64,000 nucleotides of DNA, taken from the IMG/VR virus record IMGVR_UViG_3300042891_001963, positions 1 to 64,000 of that record. One strand, written 5' to 3'. Of the stretch, positions 51,582-59,220 are shown one piece after another. Each line of letters starts with the position of its first letter. Within the stretch, counting starts at the first letter, position 1. Source of the DNA: a virus. The position numbers and the translations under genes were made by a program. Below the pieces are notes generated by a model. It was given only the letters and a program-made list of their open reading frames with translations, did not search any database and was not told where the DNA came from.

Positions 51582-51612
51582 GAAAAACCTCTCAAATTTG
51601 AGAGGTTTTTTT
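51582..51612. terminator. Bidirectional terminator
   Basis: AAACCTCTCAAATTTGAGAGGTTT palindrome with A/T flanks; its right end overlaps the last codon of the reverse-strand gene at 51611. Confidence 0.85.
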
Positions 51613-52060
51613 ATGCTGTCATTTTTGGATATATGAAGTAAAAAGATTTGACTTGATTATCTACTATATTCTGTCTGAGTTCTAGTTCAAGTCCTGATTC
51701 AATTAGTTCTCTTATAATCTTACCCCATTCGGTAGTCATTGTTTTAATTGTTATTTCTAATTCTAAAACATTATTTCCTTTGAGTATAAACTTCATAAAC
51801 TTTATGACTGATGATGCTTTTTTAAGCACTTCAAAGTCGTCTGTGTCATCAACAAAAACATTTACATACATAACACCGTGAGCATGACCTGATATATCTA
51901 AAGTAAACTCAATCTTTTTATCTTCTAAAATAGAGTTTAGTTTAATCTCTCTTTTATATTGAGACCAATTATTAAAATTAGATAATAATTTCTCGTACTG
52001 TTCCAAGGTATTATTATCTAATTCAATATTAAAAGATTTTGTTACACTATGACCATCCAT
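51611..52060 (-). CDS. Hypothetical protein coupled to RNase R (149 aa)
   Basis: A 149-residue protein, MDGHSVTKSFNIELDNNTLEQYEKLLSNFNNWSQYKREIKL, with beta-strand-like alternation in the middle (HGVMYVNVFVDDTDDFEVLKK, NVLELEITIKTMTTEW) and ending FYFIYPKMTA. I do not recognise it. Its ATG directly follows the RNase R stop (TAA-ATG), so it is co-translated and may be a partner or regulator of that nuclease. Nothing more can be said. Confidence 0.6.
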   Translation of the reverse strand: MDGHSVTKSFNIELDNNTLEQYEKLLSNFNNWSQYKREIKLNSILEDKKIEFTLDISGHAHGVMYVNVFVDDTDDFEVLKKASSVIKFMKFILKGNNVLELEITIKTMTTEWGKIIRELIESGLELELRQNIVDNQVKSFYFIYPKMTA

Positions 52061-53938
52061 TTACAATAAAGTAAAATCTATTTGTTTTCTTTCTAAGTCT
52101 ACTGACTTAACTACAACTTTAAGAGGATCTCCTAATCTGATTTTATCACCATTTTCACTTGTTATGGTGTAGTTGTTTGTATCAGCTGACCATTTACCTT
52201 CAAGTGATTGATATCTAACCATACCTTCACATTTACTTTCAACCAATTCAACATACATACCCCAATCAGTTACACCAGAAACGATGCCATCAAATACTTT
52301 TCCAATCTTATCTAAAAGATATTCAGCTTGTTTGTATTTAATTGAATCTCTTTGAGCTTTAGCCGCTACTAATTCTCTAGCAGAACACCATTTAGCTTGT
52401 TCTTCAATCTTACCAGGATTACCTTGAGATTTCTTATCTAAGAAATCAAGTAAAATTCTATGTGTGATTAAATCAGGATATCTACGAATAGGTGAAGTAA
52501 AGTGAGAATAGTGAGTAAATCCTAAACCATAGTGACCTATGTTCTTGATTGTATAAGTAGCTTTAGACATACATCTAGTAACTAAGGTTTCAATCATATT
52601 TTCCTCAGGAGTTTCTTTAATCTCTTTTAATAAATTGTTTAAAGTCTTTTTAATCTCAGTGGAATCATCATATATTTCTATATCATATCCAAAAGTTTTA
52701 CAAACACCAACTAAAGCATTTAACTTTTCCATATTTGGAGTATCGTGAACTCTATACACATTTGCCCAACTAGCATCTGATAAAGTTTTAGCAACTGACT
52801 TATTAGCCAATAACATAAACTCTTCAATTAACTTGTTAGCTTCTTTTTGTTCTTTGAAATAAACACCAATTGGTTTCTTATTATCTGGTGCTAATTTGAA
52901 TCTAACTTCAATACCACCCATCTCAATAGAACCTTCTTTGATTCTTTTCTTTCTAATCTTTTTTGCTAAAGTATCAAGTAATCTAATTTCAGTTGAATAA
53001 TCACCATCACTTCCTTCAATAATTTCTTGAGCTTCTTCATAAGCATATCTTCTATCAGAGTGAATAACTGTTTTACCTTGCCAAGTATTTAAGATATTAC
53101 CATCTGAGTCTAAAGTAAAGATAACAGAGAAAGCCAATCTATCTTCGTGTGGTTTCAATGAACATATACCATTACTTAAACGTTCTGGTAACATTGGTAC
53201 ACATCTATCAACTAAATACACTGATGTGGCTCTTTTGAAAGCTTCATCATCTAATTTAGTTCCTGGTTTAACATAGTGACCTACGTCAGCAATGTGAACT
53301 CCTACTTCAATTTTATTATTAACAATATTGACTGAGAGAGCATCATCAAAATCTTTAGCATCAACTGGGTCAATAGTTAAAGTAGTGATACCTCTCATAT
53401 CTTTACGAGATTTAATTTCTTTTTCACTAATAACTTCGGGTACTAAGAAAGATTCATTAATAACATCTTGTGGAAATTCAATAGGCAATCCATACTCAAT
53501 CATAATTGAGTTCATTTCTGTGTTATTATCTCCAGAATCTCCTAAAACTCTTGTGATTTTTCCTTGTGGTGATTTTGAGTCTTCCCACTTTACTAATTCT
53601 ACTACAACCTTTTGGTCGTGTTCTGCTTTTAATCCACCTTTAATATAAAAGTCAACAGGTACTTTATTACTATCCGGAACAACAAATATTGTTTTCTTTC
53701 CTATTTGTACTCTACCGACATACTCAGTCTTAAATCTTGAAACAACTTCAATGACTTTTCCTTCTAGTTTTCTTTCAGCTTGAAATATTTGAACTTTTAC
53801 TTTATCTAAGTGTAATGAGTTAGCTGTGTGTTTCTTGTAAATGAAGATTTCTATATCTTCTACTGCTAATGATGCGTTACCGTTTGTTGAGAACTCAATC
53901 TGACCTTCGTAAACATCACCTTCTTTTAATTTTATCAT
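52061..53938 (-). CDS. RNase R-type 3'-5' exoribonuclease (RNB family)
   Basis: 625 residues with an RNB catalytic domain: GITTLTIDPVDAKDFDDALSVN (residues ~180-201, with the four Asp cluster), GVHIADVGHYVKPGTKLDDEAFKRATSVYLVDRCVPMLPERLSNGICSL, and YGLGFTHYSHFTSPIRRYPDL. A C-terminal S1 domain follows (KVFDGIVSGVTDWGMYVELVESKCEGMVRY, about 545-575). Shorter than E. coli RNase R (813) because the N-terminal cold-shock parts are reduced. RNase R degrades structured RNA and, in bacteria, helps tmRNA/SmpB to remove non-stop mRNA; the probable tmRNA at 61118 makes that pairing interesting. A phage RNase could also recycle host RNA. Confidence 0.9.
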   Translation of the reverse strand: MIKLKEGDVYEGQIEFSTNGNASLAVEDIEIFIYKKHTANSLHLDKVKVQIFQAERKLEGKVIEVVSRFKTEYVGRVQIGKKTIFVVPDSNKVPVDFYIKGGLKAEHDQKVVVELVKWEDSKSPQGKITRVLGDSGDNNTEMNSIMIEYGLPIEFPQDVINESFLVPEVISEKEIKSRKDMRGITTLTIDPVDAKDFDDALSVNIVNNKIEVGVHIADVGHYVKPGTKLDDEAFKRATSVYLVDRCVPMLPERLSNGICSLKPHEDRLAFSVIFTLDSDGNILNTWQGKTVIHSDRRYAYEEAQEIIEGSDGDYSTEIRLLDTLAKKIRKKRIKEGSIEMGGIEVRFKLAPDNKKPIGVYFKEQKEANKLIEEFMLLANKSVAKTLSDASWANVYRVHDTPNMEKLNALVGVCKTFGYDIEIYDDSTEIKKTLNNLLKEIKETPEENMIETLVTRCMSKATYTIKNIGHYGLGFTHYSHFTSPIRRYPDLITHRILLDFLDKKSQGNPGKIEEQAKWCSARELVAAKAQRDSIKYKQAEYLLDKIGKVFDGIVSGVTDWGMYVELVESKCEGMVRYQSLEGKWSADTNNYTITSENGDKIRLGDPLKVVVKSVDLERKQIDFTLL

Positions 53939-53953
53939 ATATGAGTATTCTAT

Positions 53954-54349
53954 TTAAGAAACCTCATTTTGTTTATCTCTTTTTGATATATTATCTACTC
54001 CATACTTTTCAATGAGTGTATTCTTCATTTTACTAAGCACTTTTTTATTCTGTATTGGATAGTCAACTCCAAAGTTTTTTCTTAAAGTTTCTTTTCTTTT
54101 TGATTCAGAACATTTTCTACAATAATATTCTCCAAAGTTGTTATCATATTTAACATAGTTTTTGAATATTACTTCCTTTTCAACACCACATCCATCACAT
54201 TTACATTTTATCTTATAATGTGATCCTTTTGACATTAGCTCAATTGGTATTTTAATAATCTCTCCAATTGCTACATCATATCCTAAATCATCATAGTACT
54301 GATAATTTGATTCATTAATTTTTATTTCTATCTCTCTTGTAAGGATCAT
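53954..54349 (-). CDS. Truncated homing-endonuclease-associated protein (131 aa)
   Basis: The sequence MILTREIEIKINESNYQYY...DLGYDVAIGEIIKIPIELMSKGSHYKIKCKCDGCGVEKEVIFKNYVKYDNNFGEYYCRKCSESKRKETLRKNFGVDYPIQNKK is the zinc-binding N-terminal region often fused to phage homing endonucleases: C-x1-C...C-G, C-x2-C and the KNFGVDYPIQN repeat. It ends after a second YGVDN repeat without a nuclease domain, so it is a remnant or a shortened DNA-binding protein. It lies between RNase R and the protease gene, another typical insertion site. Confidence 0.7.
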   Translation of the reverse strand: MILTREIEIKINESNYQYYDDLGYDVAIGEIIKIPIELMSKGSHYKIKCKCDGCGVEKEVIFKNYVKYDNNFGEYYCRKCSESKRKETLRKNFGVDYPIQNKKVLSKMKNTLIEKYGVDNISKRDKQNEVS

Positions 54350-54520
54350 AAAAAACCGCTCAATTTCTTTTATTTATTAATTTTTGCCTCTCTCCTCCAT
54401 GATTTTATACATGTTATAGCCGGTTTGAAACTCCACACCACTGTAAACAATCCACGTTGAAAAAAAGGCGGTTTCTTACTGATTATATATACTCTATATT
54501 TTAAAAAATAATAAACTTAA
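54350..54520. other. Non-coding gap upstream of protease-scaffold gene
   Basis: This 171-base gap holds AAACCGC and GCGGTTT sequences (54354-54360 and 54467-54475) that could pair over a long distance, a CCTCTCTCCTCC tract and, at its right end, the late-type motif TTATATATACTCTATA (54483-54498). No gene is visible; it may be the scar of a removed endonuclease sequence. Confidence 0.4.
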
Positions 54521-56647
54521 ATGAAACCAGTATTAATTATAGAAAATTCACAAAACTCTCTTATTAGAGAGAATAATGGTTCTACTAAGAAGGATTATAT
54601 TTTAGGTGGTACATTCACAGAGTTCGGTGTTAAAAACCGTAATGAAAGAATTTATACTGCTGATAAATTTCTTCCAGCTTTAGATGAATTAAATGAAAGA
54701 ATGAGCAGTTTAGGCGTTGTTTATGGTGAGTTTGATCACCCAGATGTTTTTGACACATCTCTTTCAAGAGCATCACACATTATCACAAAAGCTAATTATG
54801 TAAAAGAATCAAATTTAGTTAATGGTGAAATTAGATTACTAAATACTTATTGGGGTAAAGAAGCAAAGGCATTAGTTGATGACGGATGTCCTGTTTTCGT
54901 TTCTTCAAGAGCTGCTGGTATCACTGAATCAGATGGTACTGTTTCATTGAAAAAATTATTTACATATGATATCGTTGCTGATCCGGGTTTTGCTTCTGCT
55001 AAAATGTCGGTTAAGAATATCAACGAATCATTAGGATATAATGAAAACTCTAACTTTAGGATATATGAAATGTCCGATGAGTCCAAAATAAATCAACTAT
55101 TTGATATGAACAAAAATGAATTTGTAACAAAGCAACAGTTAACTGAGTATTCACAATATTTAGTTAAAGAATTAGCTTCTACACAGAAAGAAGTTAAAGG
55201 TGCTCTTACTAAAGGTAACTTGTCTCCTAAGAAAATGGAGCAACTTTTAGAGTACTATGATGAGTTAAATTCAACTAATGCTCAAGTCGTTAAGTATTTA
55301 GATTATTTGGCTGAAAAAGTTCAAATTATGGTTAATGAAAACAAGTCTTTAAAGGAAACTACTGACAAACTTATTAAACACAATGACTATTTAGCTGAAA
55401 GTTTAGAAAAAGCTGTTAACTACTCTGAATATTTAGCTGAGAATTTAGACAAAAATATTGAGTATTCTGAATATTTAGCAGAAAACTTAGATAAAAACAT
55501 TTCTTATGCTGAGTATATCGCTGAGAACTTAGATAAGAATATTTCTTATTCTGAATATTTAGCAGAAAACTTAGATAAAAACATTGAGTACTCTGAGTAC
55601 TTAGCTGAAAATCTTGATAAGAATATTGCTTACTCAGAATACATCGCTGAAAACTTAGATAAAAACATTGCTTACTCTGAATACATTGCTGAGCATGTTG
55701 ATAACTCAATTGCTTACTCTGAATATTTAGCTGAACATGTTGAAGGTAACATTGCTTACTCTGAATACATTGCTGAACATTTAGATGATAATATTGCTTA
55801 CTCAGAATACATTGCTGAGAATCTTGATAAATCAATTAACTACCAAGGAATGATTGTTGAAAAATTAAATTCTGGTAAATTAAACGAATCAATGAATGAA
55901 AACGAAGAAGCTTTCCCTTCATTACAAGCCGCAGGTTTTGAAAATATGGAAGAGGAAGAAGAATCTTATAGTTCTGAAGAAGAAAATAATCAAGAAGAAT
56001 ACAATGGTATTGCTCCAGCTCACGAAGAAGAAGCATATAATAAAGAAGAAGATGAAGACTGCGGTCCATCTACAACTGAAGAAGAAAATGAAGAAGAAGC
56101 TCATGATTATGAAGTAACTGGTAACAGTGATTCTGAATTATCTGAGTCAATCAACAAATTAATAGAAGAAGCTAAAAAACGTAAAGTTTCTGAATCAAGT
56201 GACTTGAATTTCTTAAAATTCTTAAACAAGTCACAAGTAGATAGCTACTACGCTTTGTCTGATGAAGACCAAGAGGCTGTTAAATTTCACATAAGCGAAA
56301 GAAATTACTTCACATCTAAAGATGTGTTAAGCCTAATCGCAGAAGCGCTATCATCTAAGAATGAATCTCTTGAAGAAAGAGTAATCAGATTAATGCCTGA
56401 AAACACTAAGGCTATCTGGAGTCAAATGAATGAATCTGCTAAAAAATCTATCTTATCACAAGCTAGACTTTACCCAGCTGAAGTTTTAATGACTGAATCA
56501 CAAGTTGAGCATTTCTGGTTAACTAGAAAGCTTAAAACAAACGAGTCTGTAACTAAAAAGTTAGTAGCTCATGAAAGTTTAATACAAGAAGATAAACTTT
56601 CTGATAATGACGTTACTGCAATTATGGAAAGATTCAAAAACATTTAA
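54521..56647 (+). CDS. Prohead protease fused to scaffold (gp21 plus gp22-like)
   Basis: Residues ~1-165 are a gp21-type (S77) prohead protease: TFTEFGVKNRNERIY, GEFDHPDVF with catalytic His73, PVFVSSRAAG with Ser128/129, and YDIVADPGFASAKM. Residues ~165-300 are helical. Residues 301-440 are ten 14-residue repeats (YSEYLAENLDKNIE type), then an acidic region (EEEESYSSEEENNQEEYNG) and a final helical domain to residue 708. T4 has separate gp21 and gp22; here the scaffold core seems to be part of the same chain. The repeats contain LAE/IAE, like the protease's own cleavage sites. Followed by the capsid gene, as in T4. Confidence 0.85.
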   Translation: MKPVLIIENSQNSLIRENNGSTKKDYILGGTFTEFGVKNRNERIYTADKFLPALDELNERMSSLGVVYGEFDHPDVFDTSLSRASHIITKANYVKESNLVNGEIRLLNTYWGKEAKALVDDGCPVFVSSRAAGITESDGTVSLKKLFTYDIVADPGFASAKMSVKNINESLGYNENSNFRIYEMSDESKINQLFDMNKNEFVTKQQLTEYSQYLVKELASTQKEVKGALTKGNLSPKKMEQLLEYYDELNSTNAQVVKYLDYLAEKVQIMVNENKSLKETTDKLIKHNDYLAESLEKAVNYSEYLAENLDKNIEYSEYLAENLDKNISYAEYIAENLDKNISYSEYLAENLDKNIEYSEYLAENLDKNIAYSEYIAENLDKNIAYSEYIAEHVDNSIAYSEYLAEHVEGNIAYSEYIAEHLDDNIAYSEYIAENLDKSINYQGMIVEKLNSGKLNESMNENEEAFPSLQAAGFENMEEEEESYSSEEENNQEEYNGIAPAHEEEAYNKEEDEDCGPSTTEEENEEEAHDYEVTGNSDSELSESINKLIEEAKKRKVSESSDLNFLKFLNKSQVDSYYALSDEDQEAVKFHISERNYFTSKDVLSLIAEALSSKNESLEERVIRLMPENTKAIWSQMNESAKKSILSQARLYPAEVLMTESQVEHFWLTRKLKTNESVTKKLVAHESLIQEDKLSDNDVTAIMERFKNI
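55421..55840 (+). repeat. Ten in-frame 42-bp repeats (14 residues each)
   Basis: Ten copies of a 42-base unit encode Y-S/A-E-Y-L/I-A-E-N/H-L/V-D-x-N-I-x (14 residues, two heptads). The flanking units at 55379-55420 and 55841-55882 are degenerate copies. Each contains an (L/I)-A-E tripeptide. The unit length of two heptads predicts a parallel coiled coil. Confidence 0.85.
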
Positions 56648-56689
56648 TCTATAAAAAATCCACACTTGAAATTATTGAAATTTCAAAGG

Positions 56690-56706
56690 CTAATATATAG
56701 ATAAAC
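56690..56706 (+). promoter_or_regulatory. Late-type promoter motif for major capsid gene
   Basis: CTAATATATAGATAAAC followed by an A-rich leader (about 20 bases) before the ATG at 56729. Confidence 0.5.
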
Positions 56707-56728
56707 ACAAAAAAAAATTAAAAAAATT

Positions 56729-58399
56729 ATGTCACACATTAGAATAGACAAATCAAAAGCGGTTAAGAAATGGGCTCCAGTTTTGGAAAACATGGGTGTA
56801 ACTGAGGATAGAGTTGAATGGATGTCAGAAATGGCTGAGTATCACTCAATCAATGAAAATGCGTATGTAAACGCAGCAAACGTAGCAGGTATGGGATCAG
56901 TTGTCGCTGCTCAACCATCATCACTATCTGGTTATTTAGGTGGTGCTACAATCGCTAACGGTCAAGTTGGATCAGGCGATGTTGGTCAAAACTTATTACC
57001 AGTTGCTATGAAAATCGCAGCTCAAACAATCGGTTTAGATTTAGTAGCTGTAAAACCAACTCCAGGTCCAAAAATTGATTTACTTTATATTGATTTCCAA
57101 TATGATGATATTGATACAACAACAAACGAAAGACCTCAAGTATTCAAATTAGCTACAACTACCCAAGATGCTGCTATTTACACTGCATTAGACAATGCTT
57201 TACCTGCAGGTGCTACTTTAAACCAAGGTGGTATCCAAGGTGGTAGACTTTGGTCAAAAATCAACAGTAACTCTTCACCAATGACATCTACTGAACCACC
57301 TGTAAAAACTAACCAAGTTGAGTTCTTAGGTTTCTCTCGTATTGATAATTTACCAATATTCAGAGCTTATAGACAAAGTAACTCTACTTCTATTGGTTCT
57401 TACAACAACTGGTTTGATGCTTCATTAAATACATTTGGACCTACTGTTTCAATGGTTTCTCAAATTACAAACGTAGCTGGTCTTACTGTTTCTGGTACTC
57501 CTACTATTACTTTAGTATCTGCTTTAGAAGATCATATCCCAGGTTTCTCTGCAAACTGGACATCTGCTGCTTCTGGTCAAGCTGCTGGTCAATACCCAAT
57601 GGGTCGTTTGGCTGATGATCAATCATATGCTGGTGTTATCGGACCAAAAATTTCTTCTAAAACTGTTGCAGTTGGTACTATTGAAGTATCTTCAGCTCTT
57701 AGAAGAACTGAAATTGAAGATATCAAAGCTAACACAGGTATGGATATCGTTCAAAAAATGGAGTCTATCCTTGTAAACGAATTATCTCAAACAATTTCTA
57801 AACAAATTGTTGCTAAGATTTTTGAAATGGGTGCTCTTAATGCTTCTACCGCTCCTATCAGAACAGGTACTGAGACAATCTTTGACTTAAACACTAACTA
57901 TGCTACTACTGCTGGTAATGTTGGTGGTGAAACTACTCACGCTGTTCAACGTAAGTTAATCACTAAGATTGCTCACGCTTCTAACTACATCGCTACTGAA
58001 GGTCGTGTAGGTCCTGCTCAATACCTTATCACAAACGGAGGTCTTGCTGCTGCTTTACAAGATATCGCTGGTTACACAATTAACCCAGTTAAATCTAAAT
58101 TAAACGGACAAGGTCAATTATACCCTGTAGGTTCAATCGGAGACATCTCTATCTATGTAGATCCATATATGAGATATAACGATAACAGAATCGTGTTAGG
58201 TCGTAAGAACAACCCTGACCAACCAGGTATCATTTTCGTACCTTACTTAATGGCTCAGTCTATCTCAGTTATCTCTGAAGCTACATTCGCTCCAAGAATG
58301 TTGTTACGTTCAAGATACGCTGTAACTGAAGTTGGTTGGTATCCACAAAAACAATATATGACTATTACAGTTACTGACGCTGCTCAGTTATTAAACTAA
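56729..58399 (+). CDS. Major capsid protein (T4 gp23-like)
   Basis: 556 residues, near gp23 size. The N-terminal ~43 residues (MSHIRIDKSKAVKKWAPVLENMG...YHS-INE) form a delta-like domain ending in I-N-E (residues 41-43), a good gp21-type cleavage site, after which NAYVNAANVAGMGSV begins the mature protein. Typical later parts are QNLLPVAMKIAAQTIGLDLVAVKPTPGPKIDLLYIDFQY and the HK97-fold core with ISSKTVAVGTIEVSSALRRTEIEDIKANTGMD. Codon use is shifted to C-ending codons, fitting the most abundant protein. It directly follows its scaffold-protease. Confidence 0.92.
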   Translation: MSHIRIDKSKAVKKWAPVLENMGVTEDRVEWMSEMAEYHSINENAYVNAANVAGMGSVVAAQPSSLSGYLGGATIANGQVGSGDVGQNLLPVAMKIAAQTIGLDLVAVKPTPGPKIDLLYIDFQYDDIDTTTNERPQVFKLATTTQDAAIYTALDNALPAGATLNQGGIQGGRLWSKINSNSSPMTSTEPPVKTNQVEFLGFSRIDNLPIFRAYRQSNSTSIGSYNNWFDASLNTFGPTVSMVSQITNVAGLTVSGTPTITLVSALEDHIPGFSANWTSAASGQAAGQYPMGRLADDQSYAGVIGPKISSKTVAVGTIEVSSALRRTEIEDIKANTGMDIVQKMESILVNELSQTISKQIVAKIFEMGALNASTAPIRTGTETIFDLNTNYATTAGNVGGETTHAVQRKLITKIAHASNYIATEGRVGPAQYLITNGGLAAALQDIAGYTINPVKSKLNGQGQLYPVGSIGDISIYVDPYMRYNDNRIVLGRKNNPDQPGIIFVPYLMAQSISVISEATFAPRMLLRSRYAVTEVGWYPQKQYMTITVTDAAQLLN

Positions 58400-58419
58400 T
58401 AGTTTTATTGTAAATATTG

Positions 58420-58447
58420 AAAAAAGACCCTTTATGGGTCTTTTTTC
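58420..58447 (+). terminator. Terminator of the capsid gene
   Basis: AAAAGACCC and GGGTCTTTT pair around TTTAT, followed by T6, 20 bases past the capsid stop. Confidence 0.85.
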
Positions 58448-58464
58448 TTTTTAAACAATTTCTA

Positions 58465-58479
58465 ATTAATATATACAGT
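58465..58479 (+). promoter_or_regulatory. Late-type promoter abutting the start codon
   Basis: ATTAATATATA ends at 58475; four bases (CAGT) separate it from the ATG at 58480. Confidence 0.55.
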
Positions 58480-59184
58480 ATGAAATATTTACTAATTGAA
58501 AATAGTGGTGATGATTCTGAAAATCGTGAATACGGAGATATAATTGTTAAATACTTTGATGATTTGACTGATGTTTATTCACATATCTGTAATGAACTAA
58601 TATATGAGGATTTAGACATAGAAGATTTTAAGAATGATCCTTATAGTAATGTTGAAGAAAGAGTTGAAGAACATGGATCTAGTTATTATATTTTTGAAGA
58701 TGAGAATGAATTGATATCATTAAAAATAGGTAATATAAAAGATGGTGATTGGGATAAATTCACAGATTTTTGTCTAGGTTTTATAAAAGAAAATAAAATA
58801 ATGAACTATAAATCATTTAACGAATCTAAAAAAGAAAAATTTCCTAACATACAGAAGTTAGAAATAGAAGGATTTATTGTTTATGTTGGTAAAGATGCTA
58901 AATCTAACGATCATTTGACTTTTAATGTTGCTGACAAAGAAGATATTTGGATGCATGTTAAAGGTGTTCCTGGTAGTCACGTTGTTATTCGTGTTAGAGA
59001 GAATTTACCAACAGAAACTGTTATTAAATCTGCTGCGGAATTGGCTAAAAAGAATAGTAAAGCATCAAAAGATGATAAAGCAACTGTTGTTTATTGTCAA
59101 AGTAGATTTGTTAAGAAAGAATCAGGTATGAATGATGGTCAGGTTAAAGTGGATTATACAAATTCCTATCAAATTGTAGTTTAA
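58480..59184 (+). CDS. NFACT-R (RqcH C-terminal-like) RNA-binding protein with internal targeting-like sequence (234 aa)
   Basis: Residues ~125-234 match the NFACT-R domain: EGFIVYVGKDAKSNDHLTFNVADKEDIWMHVKGVPGSHVVIRV...LPTETVIKSAAELAKKNSKAS...ATVVYCQSRFVKK. This is the domain of RqcH/NEMF-type ribosome quality-control factors that bind the 60S/50S subunit and tRNA. Residues 1-107 are an unrelated acidic region. At 58801 an in-frame ATG starts MNYKSFNESKKEKF, a perfect member of the tagged family, so the NFACT-R part might also be made alone from an internal start. The start at 58480 is set by the leaderless promoter. Role in ribosome rescue is inference. Confidence 0.75.
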   Translation: MKYLLIENSGDDSENREYGDIIVKYFDDLTDVYSHICNELIYEDLDIEDFKNDPYSNVEERVEEHGSSYYIFEDENELISLKIGNIKDGDWDKFTDFCLGFIKENKIMNYKSFNESKKEKFPNIQKLEIEGFIVYVGKDAKSNDHLTFNVADKEDIWMHVKGVPGSHVVIRVRENLPTETVIKSAAELAKKNSKASKDDKATVVYCQSRFVKKESGMNDGQVKVDYTNSYQIVV

Positions 59185-59185
59185 T

Positions 59186-59201
59186 ATTTAATATATAATA
59201 C
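59186..59201 (+). promoter_or_regulatory. Late-type promoter motif
   Basis: ATTTAATATATAATAC about 20 bases before the ATG at 59221. Confidence 0.5.
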
Positions 59202-59220
59202 ATAATAAAATAAATTAAAA

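Noticed and set aside
55416-55835. Long reverse-strand open frame through the scaffold repeat region
   Set aside because: It is the mirror of a coding tandem repeat (unit 42 bases without reverse stops), has low-complexity Gln/Ser/Cys content and no start signal.
55421-55840. CRISPR-like array
   Set aside because: The 42-bp repeats are contiguous and in frame within a scaffold protein; there are no spacers and no cas genes.
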